A stretch of DNA of 21,544 bases. It comes from an uncultured Brevinema sp. (GTDB taxonomy: Bacteria; Spirochaetota; Brevinematia; Brevinematales; Brevinemataceae). The DNA is taken from positions 1 to 21,544 of the forward strand of contig CAMRBT010000004.1 of the NCBI GenBank assembly GCA_947040475.1, given 5' to 3'. Shown piece by piece: positions 1-6,899 of the stretch (positions are counted from its first letter, which is position 1; the number at the start of each line of letters is the position of its first letter). The notes below the pieces were generated by a model, which made no database searches, was not told the origin of the DNA, and worked only from the letters and a program-made list of their open reading frames with translations. The position numbers and the translations under genes are program-made.

Positions 1-600
1 ATATAATTTCAGTAAAATGGTTGTATTTACTGAATAAAAATTATACCATTGTGTAGAATAGGGTATCATATAAACTATAAAACCATTTATATAATATATT
101 TGTGTAACTCTTAGAATAGATATATGTAAAACAAGTATTTTTTTTGTTTTGTTTGTTGCAAATATTTTTAATAAAGTTATACTATTATATCGAATAATTT
201 ATATTAAAAAAATATTCGCTTAACTTGTTACAAAGAATATATAGCTAAAAAAACAGGTGTTTTTGTATTTAATAGTTAGTAAACACCATAGTATGAATAT
301 TGGTAATTGATTTTAAATCATTTATTTTCAATTATTTACAACTTTTATGCGTACAAAGATATTTTTGATTGTAAAAAATTAATAATATATCATACTTTAT
401 TTAGTTATTTAGTAAAACAAATATTAAAACAATACAAGAAATAATTAATAGTACATCGCATTTATTTAGTTTTTAAAAAGATAATTAAAAATAATATAGG
501 AGATAATTAATAGTAGTAACATACTAGATTTATTGAAAAAAAATTATTAAAGAGAATCAGATTAATTAATATATAAAAATATTATTTTAAGAGGTATAGA
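1..600. other. Gene-free, extremely AT-rich leader region
   Basis: No open frame of credible length or composition is visible on either strand, and GC is far below that of the neighbouring genes. The segment ends in the ribosome binding site of the outer-membrane protein gene (AAGAGG at 589-594). It is probably the promoter and long untranslated leader of that gene. No -35/-10 pair with a convincing match and spacing can be picked from the AT background. The octamer TAATTAAT occurs at 442-449, 504-511 and 563-570, about 60 bases apart. Confidence 0.6.
431..515 (+). repeat. Imperfect 23-bp direct repeat pair upstream of the OMP gene
   Basis: Positions 431-453 and 493-515 match at 20 of 23 bases, and the last 13 bases are identical. 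The copies are offset by 62 bases, close to six helical turns. They could be paired protein-binding sites for control of the outer-membrane protein gene or a trace of local duplication. Very AT-rich DNA produces chance repeats easily, so the functional reading is weak. Confidence 0.4.
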
Positions 601-1449
601 ATGAAACATTTATTTCTTTCTTTATTAGCAATGTTTGCTGTCGTAGGGACAGTATCCGCGCAAGACGCACCAGTTAATCGTTCATTAAGTTTTTACTTGG
701 ATTCTTTTACAGGTCAGTTAAACACTAGTGAAGATCCCCTTTTTACTGGTAATGAATTCGAATTTGGAATGACTTATTCCCAAAATTTTGCTACCGTACC
801 ATGGCTTTCCATGTGGGTAAAAGCTCTTGTTGTTACAGGAACAGCTGGTGCTTTTGATGCAGATGAATCATTTGTAGGTAATGCTAGTTATTTTATTCAA
901 GGATATGGTATGCCTAGAGCTCAAGTAGGGATCAACCTCGGTGGATATGCTGTTTTTGCATTGGATACTAGAGGTTTATTAGCTAACGAAAACTATTACA
1001 CACTAAGATTTGGTGCTGCTGGAGCATTGACTTTCCAAACCATTTTAGAAATGTGGATGGTTCCAAATAACACAGGTGGACCAACAGGATCAGCTCCTAG
1101 TAAAGATTTCCAAACTGTAGTAGATCTTTTTGAAGTTCGTTTTAACTATGAAATTGGATTTGCTCCAAGTTGGACTTACAGAACCAAATTGGGTCTTCGT
1201 TTTGGTACTACAGGATGTGACTGGGGTAATCATAAAGTTGCACCTATTGATAGTAGCGCTGCAAGATTTGGAAACAGTTTCCACATTCGTTGGGAAAACC
1301 AAGTTGTTTGGGCTGTAACACCTAAATTCTACACATGGGCACAACTTCGTTACCAAATCAAACATCTTACTTATGCACCACAAGCAACAGCACATGATAT
1401 ATTCTTACAAGCTGGTCTAGGTTATTCATTTGACTTTTCAACTAACTAA
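601..1449 (+). CDS. Outer-membrane beta-barrel protein with signal peptide
   Basis: The 282-residue product begins with a clear Sec signal peptide: MKH, a hydrophobic core, then a TVSA site with predicted cleavage after Ala20 before QDAP. The mature part alternates polar and hydrophobic residues, is rich in Gly, Tyr, Trp and Phe, and ends in an aromatic strand (LQAGLGYSFDF). This is typical of a membrane-spanning beta-barrel. The start is supported by AAGAGG six bases upstream. The gene stands alone, between the AT-rich leader and a strong terminator. It resembles surface barrel proteins of host-associated spirochaetes in style, but I do not recognise a named family. A porin or adhesin role is inference. 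A decayed gene of the same general type lies at 8266-8565. Confidence 0.75.
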   Translation: MKHLFLSLLAMFAVVGTVSAQDAPVNRSLSFYLDSFTGQLNTSEDPLFTGNEFEFGMTYSQNFATVPWLSMWVKALVVTGTAGAFDADESFVGNASYFIQGYGMPRAQVGINLGGYAVFALDTRGLLANENYYTLRFGAAGALTFQTILEMWMVPNNTGGPTGSAPSKDFQTVVDLFEVRFNYEIGFAPSWTYRTKLGLRFGTTGCDWGNHKVAPIDSSAARFGNSFHIRWENQVVWAVTPKFYTWAQLRYQIKHLTYAPQATAHDIFLQAGLGYSFDFSTN

Positions 1450-1459
1450 AAATCGATAA

Positions 1460-1508
1460 AAAAAATAAAAGCAGTCTTACTAAATTTTGTAGACTGCTTT
1501 TATTTTTT
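1460..1508 (+). terminator. Rho-independent terminator after the OMP gene
   Basis: A perfect stem pairs 1461-1477 with 1491-1507. Its core is GCAGTCT/AGACTGC, flanked by A- and T-tracts, and the loop is 13 bases. It lies 11 bases after the stop of the outer-membrane protein gene. A possible promoter for the next gene, TTGTAG (1487-1492) with 17 bases to TAAAAT (1510-1515), overlaps its right arm. Confidence 0.9.
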
Positions 1509-1541
1509 ATAAAATATTAAATATAAATAAAGAGGTTCAAT

Positions 1542-2831
1542 ATGAATTTTCAAGAATTTATGGATACAAAAATGGCTCCAGTAATGAACAAATTTGCTCA
1601 ATTACGCCATATTCAAGCCATCAGAGATGGTGTTGTTCTTAATCTTGTTCCAAGTATGATTGGTTCTACATTTTTACTTATCGCTGCTTTACCTATCCCA
1701 GGATATGGAGATTGGATTCGTGCTAATGGTATTTTTGATGCTTTGTTGATTCCTATAGGAGCAACATTAGATCTTATGGGAATGACCGCAGTTATTGCTA
1801 TTTCTTATCGTTTAGCAGAAAGTTATAAAGTAGACGCTTTACCAGCAGGTGTGATTTCTTTACTTTGTTTCTTTATGCTCACCCCCTATACTATTTCTCA
1901 TGAATTAGTAGAAGGTGGTATAGGTGGAGTAATGCCTATTATGTATTTAGGCTCTCGTGGACTATTTACAGCATTACTTGTATCTTTGCTTGCAACAGAA
2001 ATTTATGTAAAAGTTGTTAAAACAAATTTAGTAATTACAATGCCTGATGGTGTACCACCAGCTGTATCAAAGTCTTTTGCAGCCTTAATCCCTGGCGGAA
2101 TTACTATCATAGCTATTTGGCTCCTTCGTTTAGTTGTTGATGCGTCTCCTTTTGAAAATATTCACACTGTGTTGGCAGAGTTTGTTACAAAACCTCTTTC
2201 TGGTATGGGTGGTAGTATTTGGGGTGCTATAGGATTTATGTTCTTAGTGCATTTTTTCTGGTTCTTTGGAATACATGGTCATTTAGTAATTGGTCCTGTT
2301 TTAGATCCAATCTTTACAGTATTTCAAGATGCAAACCGTCTTGCCTTCCAAGCTGGAGAAACAATTCCACATATTATTACTAGATATTGGTTTGATCTTT
2401 ATGTAACATTAGGTGGATCAGGAGCAAGTTTATCAATAGTAATCGCTATGGTATTATTCGCTCGTAGTAGACACTTAAAAGAAGTGGGACGTTTGTCTTT
2501 AGCTCCAGGTATATTCAATATTAATGAACCTTTTGTTTTTGGAATACCAGTTGTCTTTAATCCAGTTATTTTTCTTCCTTGGATTTTTGTTCCAATTATG
2601 AATATTTGTACTGCTTACTTTGCAACTATTATTGGATTTTTACCAAGACATAATGGTATTATCGCTCCTTGGACCATGCCAATTTTCCTTAGTGGATTTT
2701 TAGTAGCAGGTTGGAGAGGTGCTTTAATGCAACTTATCAATCTTACTTTATCCGCTATAGTGTGGTTTGCATTTATGAAAAAATTAGATAATATAGAATA
2801 TCAAAAAGAATTAGATAGTCTTAAAAATTAA
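1542..2831 (+). CDS. celB: PTS lactose/cellobiose-family EIIC sugar permease
   Basis: This 429-residue integral membrane protein is the channel component of a lactose/N,N'-diacetylchitobiose/beta-glucoside phosphotransferase system. It carries the sugar across the inner membrane for phosphorylation by EIIB. Visible landmarks are the amphipathic N-terminus, many hydrophobic segments, the MPDGVPPAVSKSF loop (about 167-179), FGIHGH with His245, and FNINEPFVFG with Glu329. The His and Glu are 84 residues apart, as are the catalytic-site His250 and Glu334 of the structurally known ChbC. Length is normal. The ribosome binding site AGAGG precedes the ATG. A strong terminator follows, so it is at least partly uncoupled from the EIIB/EIIA operon downstream that it presumably serves. 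Substrate specificity cannot be read from sequence; beta-glucosides or chitobiose are likely. Confidence 0.9.
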   Translation: MNFQEFMDTKMAPVMNKFAQLRHIQAIRDGVVLNLVPSMIGSTFLLIAALPIPGYGDWIRANGIFDALLIPIGATLDLMGMTAVIAISYRLAESYKVDALPAGVISLLCFFMLTPYTISHELVEGGIGGVMPIMYLGSRGLFTALLVSLLATEIYVKVVKTNLVITMPDGVPPAVSKSFAALIPGGITIIAIWLLRLVVDASPFENIHTVLAEFVTKPLSGMGGSIWGAIGFMFLVHFFWFFGIHGHLVIGPVLDPIFTVFQDANRLAFQAGETIPHIITRYWFDLYVTLGGSGASLSIVIAMVLFARSRHLKEVGRLSLAPGIFNINEPFVFGIPVVFNPVIFLPWIFVPIMNICTAYFATIIGFLPRHNGIIAPWTMPIFLSGFLVAGWRGALMQLINLTLSAIVWFAFMKKLDNIEYQKELDSLKN

Positions 2832-2842
2832 ATTTATTCAAT

Positions 2843-2883
2843 AAAATAAAACTAAGTGTTGTAAAGGCACTTAGTTTTATTTT
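2843..2883 (+). terminator. Terminator between EIIC and the EIIB operon
   Basis: A perfect 16-bp stem pairs 2843-2858 with 2868-2883 (core CTAAGTG/CACTTAG, 9-base loop) with A- and T-tracts on both sides. It separates the EIIC gene from the EIIB promoter. Partial read-through could set the EIIC to EIIB ratio. Confidence 0.88.
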
Positions 2884-2913
2884 AAATATATTGCTATTTT
2901 ATTGTTTAAAGAA

Positions 2914-2941
2914 TTGTATATTGTGTAAAATATGATATAAT
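2914..2941 (+). promoter_or_regulatory. Sigma70-type promoter of the EIIB-bglA-mupG-EIIA operon
   Basis: TTGTAT (2914-2919), a 16-base spacer and TATAAT (2936-2941). It lies between the upstream terminator and the EIIB start, and the -10 box is perfect. No clear operator palindrome is seen beside it. Confidence 0.7.
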
Positions 2942-2980
2942 ATAAGAAGAAAAATATTTTCAATTAAAAGAGGTGTCATC

Positions 2981-3283
2981 ATGACTAAAATTATTTTATG
3001 CTGTAGTGCTGGAATGTCTACAAGTTTGTTTGTTCAAAAAGCAAAAAAACATGCGGAAGAAATTGGAGCAGAAATAGAAATAACTGCTATTTCTGTAACA
3101 GAATTAGAAACATATTTAACAGATGATGTGTCTTTAGTAGCATTAGCTCCACAAATTCGCTTTCAATTAGATGGTATAAAATCTAAAACAGATAAACCAG
3201 TCATGGTTATTGAAATGAGAGACTACGGCATGATGAATGTTCAAAAAGTTATTCCTGAAATGTTAGCTCTTGTTAATCAATAA
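2981..3283 (+). CDS. celA: PTS lactose/cellobiose-family EIIB
   Basis: This cytoplasmic 100-residue phosphocarrier passes phosphate from EIIA to the incoming sugar at EIIC. The N-terminal P-loop LCCSAGMSTSLF carries the phosphorylated cysteine (Cys8, in CSAGMSTS). Length is normal for a stand-alone EIIB of the lactose/cellobiose family. AGAGG precedes the ATG. It is first in a four-gene operon with 6-phospho-beta-glucosidase, a MupG-like protein and EIIA, so the phosphorylated sugar is handled by enzymes encoded directly downstream. The neighbouring Cys7 is an ordinary variation and does not affect the assignment. Confidence 0.93.
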   Translation: MTKIILCCSAGMSTSLFVQKAKKHAEEIGAEIEITAISVTELETYLTDDVSLVALAPQIRFQLDGIKSKTDKPVMVIEMRDYGMMNVQKVIPEMLALVNQ

Positions 3284-3303
3284 GAAATACTAAGGAAGAT
3301 ATA

Positions 3304-4698
3304 ATGTTCAAAGATTTTTCTAAAGATTTTTGGTGGGGAGCTGCGTCTAGTGGGCCTCAGCATGAAGGTGGAGCTTCTGAAGGTGGTAGAGAGCCTTCTA
3401 TTTGGGACAAATATTACGAAATGACCTCACATCGTTTTTTTAATGAAGTGGGTCCTCAAGAATGTGGTGATTTTTATCATCGCTTTAAAGAAGATATAGG
3501 TCTTTTAAAAGAATTAAATCTCTCTACTTATAGGACTTCTATTCAGTGGTCTCGTTTATTACCCTATGGTACAAAAACCCCAAATCCTGATGCAGTTCGA
3601 TTTTATAATGAAGTAATAGACACAATGCTAGAGTTGGGTGTAACACCTTTTATGAACTTACATCATTTTGATATGCCTTGGTCTTATCAAGAAAAAGGTG
3701 GTTGGGAAAATAGAGATATTGTAAAAGAATATCGTCATTTTGCAGAACAATGTTTTCAATTATTTGGAGATAGAGTACAGCATTGGTTTACTTTTAACGA
3801 GCCAATTGTAGTACCTTATATTGCTTATGTGGGTGACCATCTCTATCCTAATGTGATGGACATGCAAAGAGCAATGACTGTAGCTTATCACACTTCTATT
3901 GCACATGCTGAGGCAATGGATGCTTTCCGTCAAGGTGGTTTTACAGGTAAAGCTGGTATTATTCTTAATATAGCACCGTCTTACCCTAGAAGCTCTAATT
4001 CTGAGGATGTTAAAGCAGCTCATTTAGCAGATTTATTTCATAATGAATCATTCAAAGAACCTTCTCTTAAAGGTGTCTATTCTCAAGAATTGATTAAATT
4101 CATGCAAGATAATAAGATGCCTCTTCCTATCCTAAAAGATGATGACAAAATTATCGCTAAAGGTAAGGTTGATATTTTGGGGGTTAATTATTACGCTCCT
4201 CAACGTGTCAAAGTAAAAGAACATCTTGTAAATCCTAAAGCACCAATCTCTCCTGGAACATATTTTGATTCTTATGATATGCCTGGTAAAAAAATCAACC
4301 CTCATAGAGGTTGGGAAATTTATCCACAAGGTATTTATGATTGTCTTATAGATCTTAGAGATAATTATTCTAATGTAGAAACATTTATCAGTGAAAATGG
4401 AATGGGTGTAGAAAACGAAGAGCCTTTCCGCAATGCAGAAGGTTTTATCGAAGATACCTATAGAATAGACTTTATCAAAGACCATCTTGCACAAGTGCAT
4501 AAAGCAATTGGCGAAGGATGTAATTGTAAAGGATATCATTTGTGGACTTTTGTAGATAATTGGTCTTGGATGAATGCTTATAAAAATCGCTATGGATTTG
4601 TAGAACTACAATTACATAATGATAAAAAAAGAGTTATTAAAAAAAGTGGTTATTGGATTAAAAAAGTTGTTGAAGACGGCGGTTTTGAATATAAATAG
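3304..4698 (+). CDS. bglA: 6-phospho-beta-glucosidase (GH1)
   Basis: This 464-residue glycoside hydrolase family 1 enzyme cleaves 6-phosphorylated beta-glucosides delivered by the PTS into glucose 6-phosphate and an aglycone or sugar. The catalytic acid/base is Glu166 in TFNEP and the nucleophile is Glu364 in ISENG. Other GH1 marks are the N-terminal DFWWGAASSGPQHEGG, LHHFDMPW, and the C-terminal YHLWTFVDNWSWMNAYKNRYGFV. The C-terminal part carries Lys-rich residues (KKRVIKKSGYW) in the region that binds the 6-phosphate in phospho-glucosidases. The ribosome binding site AAGGAAGA lies just upstream. Length is full. The position between EIIB and the MupG-like gene makes intracellular phospho-disaccharide hydrolysis the clear role, but glucosides, galactosides and amino-sugar substrates cannot be told apart here. 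Confidence 0.93.
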   Translation: MFKDFSKDFWWGAASSGPQHEGGASEGGREPSIWDKYYEMTSHRFFNEVGPQECGDFYHRFKEDIGLLKELNLSTYRTSIQWSRLLPYGTKTPNPDAVRFYNEVIDTMLELGVTPFMNLHHFDMPWSYQEKGGWENRDIVKEYRHFAEQCFQLFGDRVQHWFTFNEPIVVPYIAYVGDHLYPNVMDMQRAMTVAYHTSIAHAEAMDAFRQGGFTGKAGIILNIAPSYPRSSNSEDVKAAHLADLFHNESFKEPSLKGVYSQELIKFMQDNKMPLPILKDDDKIIAKGKVDILGVNYYAPQRVKVKEHLVNPKAPISPGTYFDSYDMPGKKINPHRGWEIYPQGIYDCLIDLRDNYSNVETFISENGMGVENEEPFRNAEGFIEDTYRIDFIKDHLAQVHKAIGEGCNCKGYHLWTFVDNWSWMNAYKNRYGFVELQLHNDKKRVIKKSGYWIKKVVEDGGFEYK

Positions 4699-4707
4699 GA
4701 GACTTTT

Positions 4708-5802
4708 ATGACTAGAGAAAAAGGAATTTCAATCTATCCCTTTCATGCTTCGTTAAAAGAAAATTGTGAGTATATTGAAAAAGCAGCTCATTATGGCTTT
4801 ACGAGAGCATTTACTTGTTTATTATCTGTGGATACATCGAAAAAAAAAGAAATAGTAGAAGAATTTAAAAAAACAATAGAATTTGCTGAAAAAAAAGGCA
4901 TTAGGGTTATTGCAGATGTTGCCCCAAATATTTTTAAAGAATTAGAAATTTCTTATGATGATCTCTCCTTTTTTGGAGATTTAGGAGCAACAGGAATTCG
5001 TTTAGATCTTGGTTTTACAGGGTTTGAAGAAGCAAGTATGACCTATAATCCTCAAGATTTAAAGATAGAATTAAATATGAGTCAAAAAACGCATTATTTA
5101 AATACGATTATGGACTACAAACCTAATCCAAATAATTTAATTGGTTCTCATAATTTTTACCCTCATCGTTATACAGGATTAGGTAGAAATCATTTTATAG
5201 AATGTACAGAGCAGTTTTCTCAGTATCATCTACGTACTGCTGCTTTTGTTAAAGCTCCTTCTGCCTCTGTGGGTCCTTGGCCTGTTAGTGATGGATTGTG
5301 TACCTTAGAAGAACATAGAGATCAAGCATTATCTTATCAAGTAAAAGATATGTTCCTAAATTTAGGAATGCATACAGTATTAATATCAGAATCTTTTGCT
5401 TCTGATAAAGAGCTTGAATTGATGGGAAGTATTAATCCTTATTTATTAGAATTAGAAATAGACTTAATCAAAGATATTCCTAAAGTTGAAAAAGCTATTG
5501 TTTTTGATGAACCACATTTTCATAGAGGAGATGAGGGTGAGTATCTTATTCGTTCTACTCAAAGCCGAGTAAAATATAAAGGACATAAATTTCCAGTATT
5601 CAATGCAGTTCCTATAAAAAAAGGAGATATCTTAATTGAATCTTCTGATTATGGCACTTATGCAGGTGAATTACATATCGCACGTCAAGATATGCCAAAT
5701 TCAGGTAAAACTAATATTGTTGGTAAAATATCCGATAAAGAATTAGCATTGATTGATCATATAAAAGCTTGGCAACGTTTTAAACTAATAGAAAAAAAAT
5801 AA
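4708..5802 (+). CDS. MupG-family (DUF871) TIM-barrel protein, probable phospho-glycosidase
   Basis: This 364-residue protein is of the DUF871 family, long annotated as 'outer surface protein' although it has no signal peptide and is cytoplasmic. The N-terminal two thirds form a TIM-barrel (GISIYPFHASLKEN at the start, then VIADVAPNIF, GIRLDLGF, IGSHNFYPHRYTGLG, and AFVKAPSASVGPWP). The C-terminal third is a cyclophilin-like domain (IVFDEPHFHRGDEGEYLIRSTQ onward). The characterised member, Staphylococcus aureus MupG, is a 6-phospho-N-acetylmuramidase that splits MurNAc-6P-GlcNAc taken up by a PTS. Here the gene is 9 bases after a GH1 phospho-glucosidase and 19 before EIIA. The substrate is therefore probably a phosphorylated disaccharide imported by this PTS. 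Whether it is MurNAc-GlcNAc or another sugar is open, because no MurQ etherase is in view. Confidence 0.85.
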   Translation: MTREKGISIYPFHASLKENCEYIEKAAHYGFTRAFTCLLSVDTSKKKEIVEEFKKTIEFAEKKGIRVIADVAPNIFKELEISYDDLSFFGDLGATGIRLDLGFTGFEEASMTYNPQDLKIELNMSQKTHYLNTIMDYKPNPNNLIGSHNFYPHRYTGLGRNHFIECTEQFSQYHLRTAAFVKAPSASVGPWPVSDGLCTLEEHRDQALSYQVKDMFLNLGMHTVLISESFASDKELELMGSINPYLLELEIDLIKDIPKVEKAIVFDEPHFHRGDEGEYLIRSTQSRVKYKGHKFPVFNAVPIKKGDILIESSDYGTYAGELHIARQDMPNSGKTNIVGKISDKELALIDHIKAWQRFKLIEKK

Positions 5803-5821
5803 TATTGGCAAGGAGATTTTC

Positions 5822-6142
5822 ATGACAGATGAAAGAATGGAAGAAGTTGTAATGAGTTTAGTTGGATTTGGTGGAGAAGGAAGAAGTTACGCTTTTGAAG
5901 CTCTAAGATTTGCTAGAAAGGGAGATTTTTTAGGTGCTGATGAAGCAATGAAAAAATGTAATGAGGCTTTATTAGAAGCACATCATACCCAAACTGATTT
6001 GATTCAAGACGAAATCAATGGAATTCCAACAAAAATTTCTCTTTTGATGGTTCATGCTCAAGATCATTTAATGACAGCTATATTGGCTAAAGAATTGATT
6101 GAAGAATTGATTACTGATAAAAAAGAAATGGCTCAAAAATAA
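5822..6142 (+). CDS. celC: PTS lactose/cellobiose-family EIIA
   Basis: This 106-residue helical phosphocarrier receives phosphate from HPr and passes it to EIIB. His78 in LLMVHAQDHLM is the phosphorylated residue. Asp81, three residues on, matches the metal-binding aspartate of the lactococcal EIIA-lactose trimer. AAGGAG precedes the ATG. It is the last gene of the operon and is followed by a very strong terminator. Length is typical for the family, and the key residues are intact. Confidence 0.93.
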   Translation: MTDERMEEVVMSLVGFGGEGRSYAFEALRFARKGDFLGADEAMKKCNEALLEAHHTQTDLIQDEINGIPTKISLLMVHAQDHLMTAILAKELIEELITDKKEMAQK

Positions 6143-6148
6143 ATAATA

Positions 6149-6195
6149 TAAATAAAAAAAGACCTCTTTATTATTAAGAGGTCTTTTTTTATTTA
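6149..6195. terminator. Strong bidirectional terminator
   Basis: An essentially perfect 20-bp stem (6149-6168 with 6176-6195, core GACCTCTT/AAGAGGTC) has a 7-base loop, an A-tract before and a T-tract after. It ends the PTS operon on the + strand. In the other direction it lies just beyond the stop of the minus-strand remnant. Confidence 0.92.
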
Positions 6196-6204
6196 GTTAA
6201 AATT

Positions 6205-6490
6205 TTAGAGATATTTTTTTAGATCAACAGAAGACACTTGACTTCGTGTGAATTCAGGTAAGCAAACAACACCATTAACTACAGTTATATCTGCAATACC
6301 AGAAATCATTATATTAACAGTAAGGGCTAAAGAATGATCTGCATTAAATACATAAATATGAGCCATATTGTTAGCTCCATTAACACCCCCTATCAGAAAC
6401 AAGAACAGTTGTGTTATCAAATCCAGAAGCATCAATAGGAAGAGTTACTAGAACAGTAACTGTTGAAATTTTTAGAATTATTATATTAGG
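6205..6490 (-). pseudogene. Frameshifted 3' remnant of an unrecognised minus-strand gene
   Basis: The minus strand codes plausible protein in two frames joined at a run of five G residues (6386-6390 on the + strand as C). Upstream it reads ISTVTVLVTLPIDASGFDN then TTVLVSDRG and hits a stop. Removing one G continues it as RGVNGANNMAHIYVFNADH, on through ITVVNGVVCLPEFTRSQ, to a stop at 6205. This is a classic one-base slip in a homopolymer. The 5' end cannot be followed past about 6490, where the neighbouring permease remnant begins on the other strand. The amino-acid pattern (short beta-strands, a repeat-like V-NG-V-LP run) suggests an exported or beta-propeller-like protein, but I do not recognise a family. 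Confidence 0.55.
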
Positions 6491-6512
6491 ATGATATTTT
6501 GTTTTTCCATGA

Positions 6513-6808
6513 TTGTTTACCTCTATTGTTACAATAGTACCTTTATTTATTACTTCTCTAGTTCTTGTTATGGTGGGTGTTTACATGTTTAGAAATATCG
6601 TTCATTTAGATTTTACTGATATAAAGATAACTCTTCCTTCCTTTTTAACAATAGTCCTCATGCCTTTATCTTACAATATTGTTATTGGTCTTAGTTTTGG
6701 TTTTATCTCTTATATCATCATGTATGTTATCGAAAATAAGCAAAAAAAATATCCCCTATCCTTTGGATTATAGGAATACTTTCTGTCGTATTTTTATTAA
6801 TAGTATAA
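6513..6808 (+). pseudogene. C-terminal remnant of an NCS2/AzgA-type purine permease
   Basis: The segment encodes only the last few membrane segments of an adenine/guanine-hypoxanthine permease of the PbuG/AzgA branch. The family marks are VTIVPLFIT (where the family has an ATAP-type helix), VGVYMFRNI, ITLPSFLTIVLMPLSYNI and GLSFGFISYIIM. The family is over 400 residues, so roughly the first three quarters are missing, and a stop codon lies directly upstream in frame. The frame breaks at a run of eight A (6742-6749). One extra A would join it to KISPILWIIGILSVVF, ending at a TAA at 6806-6808, which is a natural C-terminus for the family. The apparent TTG start at 6513 is therefore not a real gene start. 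Confidence 0.75.
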
Positions 6809-6843
6809 TAATAGCATAAATATTCAATCATAGCTTTTTGGGC

Positions 6844-6871
6844 TTGCAATTATAATAAAATATGGTATAAT
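6844..6871 (+). promoter_or_regulatory. Extended -10 promoter of the second EIIC gene
   Basis: TTGCAA (6844-6849), a 16-base spacer, and TATAAT (6866-6871) preceded by TGG, giving an extended -10 element. It lies 28 bases before the start codon and follows the permease remnant, so the second EIIC is independently transcribed. Confidence 0.75.
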
Positions 6872-6899
6872 TAATTATAATATATTTTAGGAGCTTCAA

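Noticed and set aside
1090..1395. Open minus-strand frame of 101 codons
   Set aside because: It lies wholly inside the outer-membrane protein gene on the opposite strand, has no ribosome binding site and has unconvincing composition.
6507..6524. Minus-strand AGAGGT followed by an ATG, as a possible start for the 6205-6490 gene
   Set aside because: Its frame stops after nine codons and it overlaps the permease remnant on the other strand. It may be chance, since a second frameshift would be needed.
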